Notes under the pieces: model-generated
The model's database searches: none
What the model saw: the letters and a program-made list of their open reading frames with translations, nothing else
What the model was told of the DNA's origin: nothing
Shown: piece by piece, positions 1-5,394 of the stretch
How the letters are laid out: each line of letters opens with the position of its first letter
Position numbering within the stretch: position 1 is the first letter of the stretch
Source: Salinicoccus sp. UBA3372
Lineage (GTDB): Bacteria > Bacillota > Bacilli > Staphylococcales > Salinicoccaceae
Assembly: GCA_002360325.1 (NCBI GenBank)
Contig: DEQG01000095.1
Coordinates: 9,648 to 16,387 of the forward strand
Direction of reading: 5' to 3'
DNA: 6,740 bases
Translations under genes and position numbers: made by a program

Positions 1-1220
1 GTAATCTTCACAGTATTGATCTTTCTTTCCTCTGCCTCAACAATTTCAAATGTCAGATTGTCATGTGTCATGGTGTCGCCGACTTCAGGAATATCTTCAA
101 ATTCACTGAGGATGAATCCTGCAAGGTTGTCTTCGTCTTCAGGGATATGTGTGTTGAATGTATTGTTCAGGAAGTGAAGCGGGATTTTACTGTCACATAA
201 TATTTCGTTCCGTGTCTGTCTCTTGATAAGGATGCCGTCGACATCTGTTTCATCCTGAATATCCTGGCCGATGAGGGTTTCTATCAACTCCTCGTTAGTG
301 ACAATCCCTTCAGTACCGCCGAATTCATCAAGTACGATTGCCATATGCTTGTTTTCCTTCAGCATTCTTTGGAAAACCGTTTTAATCGGCTGGAACTCAT
401 AAACGGTCATCGGTTCCAAATCAGTGAATTCCTTGATGGATTTTTCGGGATGATCTGACCATGCGACGAAAAATTTGGCGTGGAAGACACCGATTATGTT
501 ATCCAGGTCTCCCTCATATACCGGATAACGGCTGTACCGTGAATCGAGCAGTGTTTCCTTTGCTTCACCAAAAGTGGTGTCGGCGCTCAGTCCGTCAAGT
601 TCTATGCGCGGGGTCTGCAGTACGTCGGCGACATTCAGATTGGAGAAATCAAGCACACCTTTCAAGCCGTATACTTCTTCGTTCTCAAAAGTGCCTTCTG
701 TATGCCCGATATCCACCATCGCACGCATATCCGACCGGCTGATTGTCGTATTGCTGTCAGCATCCTGGCCGAGCAGTCTGATTGTTGTTCTTGTCAGCAG
801 GTTCAACAGCCAGATAAAAGGTCTCAAAACAAATAAAATCGCCATAGTCGGATAGTAGACGATGTGTGAAATTCTTTCCGGAAATGCAGCTGCGATTGAT
901 TTCGGCATGACCTCGGCGAAAATGATGATCAGCACCGTAAGGATGGCTGTCGTCACACCAACATTCCAGCCATACTGAAGGGCGACAATCGTTACGAGAG
1001 AGGGGAGAACGATATTCGGCAGGTTATTTGCAATCAATATGCCGGGAATGAAGATCGTCGGGCTGTCCACCAGCTTCAACAGCCGTTCTGCTTTCTCATC
1101 GCCGGCACTTGCTTTCATCCTGAGTTTCATTTTGTTTGTTGCCGTGAGTGCTGTCTCACTGCCCGAGAAATAACTTGATGCTATGAAAAGTAAGAATATT
1201 GCTATGAATAATCCAGTCAA
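1..1220 (-). CDS. CNNM/CorC (HlyC/TlyC)-type membrane protein with CBS pair, C-terminus cut by window edge
   Basis: Membrane protein of the 'hemolysin family'. Known relatives are now linked to Mg2+/Co2+ efflux or magnesium tolerance (CorC, staphylococcal MpfA) rather than haemolysis. The frame is open for 406 codons; the family is usually about 430-450 residues, so only the end is missing. The TTG start (complement of 1218-1220) is chosen because AAGGTGG lies 5 nt upstream (complement of 1226-1232) and the first residues (TGLFIAIFLLFIASSYFSGS) form the first membrane helix directly. The CNNM domain holds SGSETALTATNK (about 19-30) and FAEVMPKS (101-108). A CBS pair follows, with SRYPVYEGDLDNIIGVFHAK near 225-245 and MAIVLDEFGGTEGIVTNEEL near 293-315. 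The C-terminal CorC/HlyC domain (GFILSEFEDIPEVGD, then FEIVEAEERKINTVKI) runs to the edge. The metal specificity is not visible. A terminator separates it from the upstream gene, so it is probably transcribed alone. Confidence 0.93.
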   Translation of the reverse strand, partial: MTGLFIAIFLLFIASSYFSGSETALTATNKMKLRMKASAGDEKAERLLKLVDSPTIFIPGILIANNLPNIVLPSLVTIVALQYGWNVGVTTAILTVLIIIFAEVMPKSIAAAFPERISHIVYYPTMAILFVLRPFIWLLNLLTRTTIRLLGQDADSNTTISRSDMRAMVDIGHTEGTFENEEVYGLKGVLDFSNLNVADVLQTPRIELDGLSADTTFGEAKETLLDSRYSRYPVYEGDLDNIIGVFHAKFFVAWSDHPEKSIKEFTDLEPMTVYEFQPIKTVFQRMLKENKHMAIVLDEFGGTEGIVTNEELIETLIGQDIQDETDVDGILIKRQTRNEILCDSKIPLHFLNNTFNTHIPEDEDNLAGFILSEFEDIPEVGDTMTHDNLTFEIVEAEERKINTVKI

Positions 1221-1277
1221 TGTATCCACCTTCTTGGTCAGTAGTTTAATATAATTCGATTCCGGTTATTTAAATAA

Positions 1278-1306
1278 ATTATAATAAAGGGGGGAGGGAT
1301 GCTGAA
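1278..1306 (-). promoter_or_regulatory. Candidate promoter of the CorC-type gene
   Basis: On the minus strand a perfect TATAAT (complement of 1278-1283) lies 17 bp after a poor -35 match, TTCAGC (complement of 1301-1306). Transcription would start near 1271 and give a leader of about 50 nt. The spacer contains CCCTCCCCCC. A second possibility further upstream on the same strand is TGTACA, 16 bp, TATAAG (within about 1330-1362). Neither is certain. Confidence 0.4.
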
Positions 1307-1380
1307 AAGTTGTTTTTCGGAGATGAAAGCTTCCCTTATAGTTTTGTGCCCCTATTTGTACACCGGTAAACTACACGTAA

Positions 1381-1420
1381 TGAAAAAATTGAAAAGGCTG
1401 CAGAATGATATTCTGCAGCC
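1381..1420 (-). terminator. Rho-independent terminator of the FAD oxidoreductase gene
   Basis: A perfect 10-bp inverted repeat, GGCTGCAGAA (1396-1405) and TTCTGCAGCC (1411-1420), has a 5-nt loop. Read on the minus strand, the hairpin is followed at once by TTTTCAATTTTTTCA. It begins 13 nt after the stop codon of the minus-strand oxidoreductase. The other side has no T-run, so it should work only for minus-strand transcription, insulating the downstream CorC-type gene. Confidence 0.9.
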
Positions 1421-1432
1421 GATGATAGCGTA

Positions 1433-2815
1433 TTATTTTACATTCAATAAATTTTCACGGTGAACATTAGAATTTTTATGATTTAAATAGCTGTTGATAT
1501 GCTGTGCTGCCGTGAAACCTGTCTGGATTGCGGTTTCTGTATAAAGAGTCCCAAGGTAGTCACCAGCGAGCAGGATTCTTCTGTCCGGCTGGGTAAGCGC
1601 GGATTGGATATCAGCGCGGCCCGGGTAAATATAAGCTGAACCGTATGGAAATTTTTCCACATGGGCTTCAACGACATACTTGCTGAAATCAGGGAAAATG
1701 GAATCCAGATCCTTAAGGTATATATCAATGATCTCTTCTTCAGTTTTATCGAGCAATGCCTTGCCTCGTCCTGCAGGAGAGAAGGTCATGAATGAACTGC
1801 CTGGTTTTCTTCTTTTGTTCTGTGCATGAACCAGGTTTGAACAATGGATCAGTATATCAAAAGATTTTTTAGGTGTCGCAAAAGAATAGACGTCGTCCCA
1901 TGGCTGAGGGGTCGTTTCATCTGTCAGGAAAGCAGCACTGACATGCGGTCCGTATTTTACCTGACCGAGCGCCTCTGAAACTTTTTTATCCAGATTGACG
2001 GCTATTTTATTCGTGATCGGGGCAGGTGTGGTCAATACGGCATATCTGGCTTTTTCCCGGTACTCGGCACCATCCTGCATATATGTGACTTCTACATGAT
2101 CTTTATACTGCATCACTTCTGTCACTTCACAACTTAGCTGAACATTTTCACCCAATATTGAAGCTATGGTGTCTGTCAGGGTGGAGGGACCGCCTAAAAC
2201 ATTTCTGGATAAACCTGAGCTTTTATCCCATATTGTATGGAAATACCCGACTCCTGCGCCTGCAGATATCTGTTCAGGATCCCCGGTGGAGCGGCTGACT
2301 GTCGGTCTGAAAATGGCATCAGCATCTTCCGGCAATTCACCTGTATAATCTGAAAAAGTTTTATCATTCATAAATTCCAGAATGCGTTGCTGCCAAGTAT
2401 TATAATCTTCATGGGGTTTCTTTTTTGCAGTTTTGCCGTATTTTAGAACACTGGCTTTCACTTTTACGCCGGCTTTTACAAGTGCAAGTCGTGCCTCCCA
2501 TGACATGGGTACGCGGAATGGATATGATTCCACAGGGCCGTTCTTCAGTAATTTTCCATTGAGTGACATTGCAGTCAGAATACCAGGAACGGGAAGTGAA
2601 GAGATTCCGACCGACTTGAAAAGATCATTGGTTGCAGATCCTTCTCCTGCATAAACGTGACCGCCCCAGTTCAGCCAGTAGTCTCCTCGCCGTTCGGACA
2701 TCACCCTGCCACCGATACGGTTTTCAGACTCCAACAATAAAATATCATGATGTTTAAGACGCCATGCTGCTGACAGACCTGCGAGGCCGCCGCCGACTAT
2801 AATTACATCTTTCAT
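1433..2815 (-). CDS. FAD-dependent amine oxidoreductase (flavin amine oxidase/phytoene desaturase superfamily)
   Basis: A 460-residue protein, the usual length for the monoamine oxidase/protoporphyrinogen oxidase/phytoene desaturase group. The N-terminal Rossmann motif VGGGLAGLSAAWRL (7-20) is followed by the ribose-binding acid E29 in LLLESENRIGGR and the GGR motif (35-37). The C-terminal flavin motif RRILLAGDYLG is at 412-422 (G418, D419), followed by the last FAD-contacting helix (about 427-443). There is no signal peptide or membrane segment, so it is probably cytosolic. The ATG (complement of 2813-2815) follows GAGGTG with 5 nt between. Members oxidise amines to aldehyde, ammonia and H2O2, or desaturate other substrates; the substrate here cannot be read. 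The gene diverges from the RpiR-type regulator and has its own terminator. Two cre-like boxes upstream suggest carbon catabolite control. Carotenoid or porphyrin enzymes are alternatives, but no genes of those pathways adjoin. Confidence 0.85.
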   Translation of the reverse strand: MKDVIIVGGGLAGLSAAWRLKHHDILLLESENRIGGRVMSERRGDYWLNWGGHVYAGEGSATNDLFKSVGISSLPVPGILTAMSLNGKLLKNGPVESYPFRVPMSWEARLALVKAGVKVKASVLKYGKTAKKKPHEDYNTWQQRILEFMNDKTFSDYTGELPEDADAIFRPTVSRSTGDPEQISAGAGVGYFHTIWDKSSGLSRNVLGGPSTLTDTIASILGENVQLSCEVTEVMQYKDHVEVTYMQDGAEYREKARYAVLTTPAPITNKIAVNLDKKVSEALGQVKYGPHVSAAFLTDETTPQPWDDVYSFATPKKSFDILIHCSNLVHAQNKRRKPGSSFMTFSPAGRGKALLDKTEEEIIDIYLKDLDSIFPDFSKYVVEAHVEKFPYGSAYIYPGRADIQSALTQPDRRILLAGDYLGTLYTETAIQTGFTAAQHINSYLNHKNSNVHRENLLNVK

Positions 2816-2846
2816 AAATACACCTCATTTTTAAAATAAAATTCTA

Positions 2847-2860
2847 TTAAAACGTTTACA
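2847..2860 (-). promoter_or_regulatory. cre-like box (CcpA site), proximal to the FAD oxidoreductase
   Basis: TGTAAACGTTTTAA on the minus strand matches 13 of 14 positions of the catabolite response element TGWAANCGNTNWCA, and the plus strand also matches 13 of 14. It is centred about 38 bp upstream of the oxidoreductase ATG, a place where bound CcpA would block transcription. CcpA binding is inferred from the match only. Confidence 0.55.
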
Positions 2861-2946
2861 AATCGGATGATGCAAACGGCTAAAAGATAAGAACGCTGCA
2901 GTCAAACATCTTGTTACTTTATGTGAAGAAGCAGAGAACTTTTATT

Positions 2947-2960
2947 TGGATGCGTTTTCA
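2947..2960 (-). promoter_or_regulatory. cre-like box (CcpA site), distal
   Basis: TGAAAACGCATCCA on the minus strand matches 13 of 14 positions of the cre form TGWAARCGYTWNCW, including the central CG. It lies about 138 bp upstream of the oxidoreductase start and exactly 100 bp from the proximal box. It could act on the oxidoreductase or, less likely, on the divergent regulator about 215 bp away. Confidence 0.5.
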
Positions 2961-3035
2961 TCACCCGTCAAAAAAATAATCGACCAGTAATAGGATATTG
3001 TTAAGTGATTATTTAAAAACTTCTAACTGAGTAAT

Positions 3036-3107
3036 ATAGTATCAACAATTTGAACAAATGTAAACTATAATTATTCAAAAGGAATATTTTTGTTCAAGAT
3101 ATACTAT
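3036..3107. repeat. Nested inverted repeats upstream of the regulator promoter
   Basis: The outer arms are ATAGTAT (3036-3042) and ATACTAT (3101-3107). The middle arms are TTGAACAAA (3050-3058) and TTTGTTCAA (3089-3097), nine perfect pairs. Inside lies TATTC (3072-3076) with GAATA (3082-3086). The outer two pairs share nearly the same centre (about 3071-3074). The block ends 4 bp before the -35 box of the regulator promoter. It could be a protein-binding region. The AT-rich composition makes chance matches possible. Confidence 0.4.
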
Positions 3108-3111
3108 CAGA

Positions 3112-3140
3112 TTGACACACAAAATATGTTAAGTTATTAC
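3112..3140 (+). promoter_or_regulatory. Sigma-A promoter of the RpiR-type regulator
   Basis: A consensus TTGACA (3112-3117) is followed after 17 bp by TATTAC (3135-3140, four of six). The predicted start near 3147 gives a leader of about 26 nt, with a ribosome site AAGGGG (3159-3164) 8 nt before the ATG. A weaker upstream alternative is TCAACA-18 bp-TATAAT (3042-3071). Confidence 0.6.
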
Positions 3141-3142
3141 TA

Positions 3143-3157
3143 AGATAATAATTATCT
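3143..3157. promoter_or_regulatory. Candidate operator: 7-1-7 palindrome at the predicted transcription start
   Basis: AGATAATAATTATCT is a perfect inverted repeat with 7-bp arms around one central base. It sits just after the -10 box and covers the predicted start of the regulator gene, the usual place for an autoregulatory operator. The protein that binds is unknown; the adjacent RpiR-type regulator is the obvious candidate. As RNA the one-base loop could not form a full hairpin, so a DNA site is more likely. Confidence 0.35.
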
Positions 3158-3172
3158 GAAGGGGCGGAATAT

Positions 3173-4033
3173 ATGGATAAACAACCCAGGAAACAATTAA
3201 AAGTAAGAATTATTGAAATTAAAAATGAACTGCCTAAAAAACAGAAGGAACTGTGTGATTTCATACTTAAAAACTTTTCCAGTCTGGGACTTGCAACTAT
3301 TAAAGAACTTTCAGAACAGGCCGGGGTCGGCATTTCTACTGTAATGAGAACAATCAAGGCTCTGGGCTATGATAATTATAATGATTTCCGGAGAGATATT
3401 TATGCAGGAGCGATGCCTGGGGAATCCAGATGGACATTGAAAAACTCCATCGACACTTTTTCCGAAGATAAGAACAGTGTAGTGAAAATATGGGAGGAAA
3501 GCGTCAAACTTCTTGAAAATTCCCTGAACGAAGAGTTCATGATGAATTTTGACAATGCAATGCAGTACATCAATGATGCTGAATCCATCAGCATATTCGG
3601 ATCAAGACCGTATAAATCTGCGGCAACTTATATGAATCAGGTACTCGGGGAGTTCCACAGTCACGTCAGATTGTTGGATAATGATGCCGAAACACTTTTC
3701 GACAAAATTCTGCACATTAAGACTGGTGAGTTATTGATAGTATTTGCTTTTGAACCGTACACCAACCTGGTCGTCAATGCAGTGAAAGAATCAAAGGATC
3801 AAGGCGCTGATATCATATTGATTACAGATTTTGATTCGAGCCCTCTCATCAGGGAAGCGGATGTCGTCATCAAACTTTCAATCAATCAGAACCACTTTAC
3901 GATTTTACCTATAATCGCCCTGATAGATGCCATGATTCTGGCAGCCGGCCAGCATTCAAGTACCGACTCGCTTGAGAAGATGAAATTACTTGAGGAAACA
4001 TTGGTGAAAAATAACATACTCTATAATTCCTGA
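3173..4033 (+). CDS. RpiR/MurR-family transcriptional regulator (HTH plus SIS domain)
   Basis: A 286-residue regulator of normal family length (280-300). The N-terminal HTH_6 domain covers about 1-77, with the DNA-reading part ATIKELSEQAGVGISTVMRT (41-60) and the typical ending ALGYDNYNDFRRD. The SIS domain spans about 125-260, with its first phosphate-loop-like turn at IFGSRPYKSA (141-150). Where sugar-phosphate-binding members carry an SGxT/SxSGET-like loop, this one has VFAFEPYTNLV (190-200), resembling the F-x-PY form of some RpiR proteins outside sugar metabolism. The effector is therefore uncertain. The ATG at 3173 has AAGGGG 8 nt upstream. The gene has its own promoter and a strong terminator 5 nt after the stop, so it is probably monocistronic. 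It probably controls itself and one or both neighbours; this is inferred from position. Confidence 0.92.
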   Translation: MDKQPRKQLKVRIIEIKNELPKKQKELCDFILKNFSSLGLATIKELSEQAGVGISTVMRTIKALGYDNYNDFRRDIYAGAMPGESRWTLKNSIDTFSEDKNSVVKIWEESVKLLENSLNEEFMMNFDNAMQYINDAESISIFGSRPYKSAATYMNQVLGEFHSHVRLLDNDAETLFDKILHIKTGELLIVFAFEPYTNLVVNAVKESKDQGADIILITDFDSSPLIREADVVIKLSINQNHFTILPIIALIDAMILAAGQHSSTDSLEKMKLLEETLVKNNILYNS

Positions 4034-4038
4034 TTATT

Positions 4039-4074
4039 AAAGGTGCCGGTGCATGACAGCATTGGCACTTTTTT
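4039..4074 (+). terminator. Rho-independent terminator of the regulator gene
   Basis: The arm AAAGGTGCCGGTGC (4039-4052) pairs with GCATTGGCACTTTT (4059-4072) around the loop ATGACA. The stem is 14 bp including three G-U pairs. A run of six T (4069-4074) follows the GC-rich part. It lies 5 nt after the regulator's stop codon, so the downstream membrane-protein gene needs its own promoter. Confidence 0.88.
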
Positions 4075-4129
4075 ATCCGAATTCATAAGTATTTTTTCGA
4101 ATGAAAACAATCCTTTTTATAAAATATGG

Positions 4130-4158
4130 TTTACATTATTCCCTTATGGTGCTAATCT
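4130..4158 (+). promoter_or_regulatory. Candidate promoter of the YkvI-family gene
   Basis: TTTACA (4130-4135, five of six to consensus) is followed after 17 bp by TAATCT (4153-4158), which is preceded by the extended -10 element TGc (4150-4152). Transcription would start near 4165. That lies downstream of the ATG at 4162 and leaves a leader of about 37 nt before the GTG at 4202. The -10 match is weak. Confidence 0.4.
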
Positions 4159-4201
4159 GTTTATGAAAACGAATACAAATAAAGGGGAAGTGATATCGAA
4201 A

Positions 4202-5281
4202 GTGAGCAGAGTGAACAGAACATCCATCACTTTGGCATTTGCGTACATCAGTTTTATAGTAGGAGCAGGTTTCTCAACAGGTCAGGAAATTTTGCAGTTT
4301 TTTGCGAACCATGGAATATGGGGGTATGCCACGGCTGTTACAGCTGGGCTGTTGATTACACTGGTTGGAATGCAGATTTCAAAACTCGGTTTCATATTGG
4401 GATCAGAAGACTATGCTTTATCTTTAAACCAGTTGTTTGGCACAAAGATTGGTAAAGTTTTTGATTACTTGCTGGTTTTCTTTTTCTATGGATTATCTGT
4501 AATTATGATTGCAGGAACGGGTTCGGCATTTTATGACGGTTTTGGACTGCCGGCATGGTTGGGAACATTATTTACAGTGATTCTTTTATTCATAGTACTG
4601 CAGTTTGATTTTACTTCGGTCGCAAAAATCCTTGGAATCATCACACCGTTTTTAATCGTTGCAGTGTTCATCATTGCAGGTTTGAGCATTTTGTCTCCTA
4701 ATGTGCCTTTAAGTGAAGTTGAACAGCATACTGATATTGACAGGACGCCAAGCGGTATATGGGTGTGGGATGCCATCACTTATGCCGGGCTTGTCATAGC
4801 GAACAGTTTCGGGTATCTGGTCATCATGGGCGCGGCAAGCAAAAATCAGATGATATCGAAAAAGGGCATCATGTTTGGCGGTATTATTTTCACCATATTA
4901 CTTCTTCTGATGACTGCCGGTTTAATAGCGAATCTGGAAATTGCGAATCAGGCGGACATGCCTACATTGATGATGGCGAATGAAATACATCCGGGACTGA
5001 GAATACTGATGACAGTGATCATGGTCGGTGTCATGTTCAACAGTGTCATCGGCGTACTGTATCCGTTCCTGACACGTTTTACAAAATCCTACTCGGTGAA
5101 CTACCGGATAATGCTCGGTGTATCTCTGATACTGGCGTTTATTCTGAGCTTCGTAGGGTTTGTTGATCTGGTCAATTTCTTCTATCCTATATTCGGCTAT
5201 ATCGGTATTTTCATCTCCATTGCATTTCTGGTTTTATGGATAAGAGCCAAATATACAGGAAAAAGAATCAGCAAGCACTAA
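4202..5281 (+). CDS. YkvI-family multispanning membrane protein, probable LeuT-fold transporter
   Basis: From the GTG at 4202 this is a 359-residue, strongly hydrophobic protein with about ten membrane helices (roughly 9-33, 40-60, 87-108, 117-135, 142-165, 190-212, 222-246, 265-288, 303-320, 324-346). The first helix has the glycine-broken motif FIVGAGFSTGQEI (18-30), typical of YkvI proteins and recalling the unwound helix 1 of LeuT/APC transporters. The basic tail (RAKYTGKRISKH) should be cytoplasmic. The frame opens upstream at GTG 4043, but that lies inside a terminator stem. The region 4043-4201 would add a tail absent from the family. ATG 4162 has no ribosome site, whereas AAAGGGGAAGTGAT (4181-4194) precedes GTG 4202. 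The substrate is unknown. The aldehyde dehydrogenase follows 113 bp later without an intervening terminator, so the two may be cotranscribed. Confidence 0.85.
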   Translation: MSRVNRTSITLAFAYISFIVGAGFSTGQEILQFFANHGIWGYATAVTAGLLITLVGMQISKLGFILGSEDYALSLNQLFGTKIGKVFDYLLVFFFYGLSVIMIAGTGSAFYDGFGLPAWLGTLFTVILLFIVLQFDFTSVAKILGIITPFLIVAVFIIAGLSILSPNVPLSEVEQHTDIDRTPSGIWVWDAITYAGLVIANSFGYLVIMGAASKNQMISKKGIMFGGIIFTILLLLMTAGLIANLEIANQADMPTLMMANEIHPGLRILMTVIMVGVMFNSVIGVLYPFLTRFTKSYSVNYRIMLGVSLILAFILSFVGFVDLVNFFYPIFGYIGIFISIAFLVLWIRAKYTGKRISKH

Positions 5282-5323
5282 ATGAATTATTTGACTAAAA
5301 TGAATCCTTATAAAATCAAAGGG

Positions 5324-5350
5324 TTTACTTATGTTCAATTTGATGATAAT
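5324..5350 (+). promoter_or_regulatory. Weak candidate promoter of the aldehyde dehydrogenase gene
   Basis: In the 113-bp gap after the membrane-protein gene, TTTACT (5324-5329) and GATAAT (5345-5350) are 15 bp apart, shorter than ideal. A TTGACT at 5291-5296 has no -10 at a proper distance. No terminator hairpin is visible in the gap, so read-through from the upstream gene is at least as likely. Confidence 0.2.
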
Positions 5351-5394
5351 CTAATCTTGAATGTCAGAATATTCTTTAAAGGAGGACTGTTAAA

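Larger units (their letters stand above)
2816..3172. other. Divergent regulatory region between the FAD oxidoreductase and the RpiR-type regulator
   Basis: A 357-bp AT-rich gap without a credible gene. Its left part holds two cre-like boxes and a poorer one at 2871-2884 (TGCAAACGGCTAAA). Its right part holds nested inverted repeats, the regulator's promoter and a short palindrome. I found no convincing sigma-A promoter for the minus-strand oxidoreductase. TTGTAA-17 bp-TATTTT (complement of 2833-2861) would start transcription on the ribosome site, which is too close. A TTGACT at the complement of 2900-2905 has no matching -10. Confidence 0.7.

Noticed and set aside
461..855. Two overlapping plus-strand frames of 93 codons
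   Set aside because: They lie antisense inside the CorC-type gene, have no ribosome site and encode low-complexity, non-family peptides.
1302..1319. Small hairpin CTGAAAA / TTTTCGG upstream of the CorC-type gene
   Set aside because: The stem is short, has a wobble pair and no T-run, and does not match any leader element I know, such as the magnesium M-box.
2974..3014. Inverted repeat AAATAATC / GATTATTT with a 25-nt loop
   Set aside because: It is made only of AT-rich words, has a long loop, follows no gene and is likely by chance.
3094..3357. Minus-strand 87-codon frame crossing the regulator promoter and 5' end
   Set aside because: It is antisense to the conserved HTH region, lacks a ribosome site and shows no recognisable domain.
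4759..4983. Plus-strand 74-codon frame within the YkvI gene
   Set aside because: It is an out-of-frame reading of membrane helices 6 to 7, and the main frame has clear family features.
5282..5394. Possible terminator or riboswitch between the membrane protein and the aldehyde dehydrogenase
   Set aside because: No stem longer than about five pairs and no T-run after a hairpin could be found.
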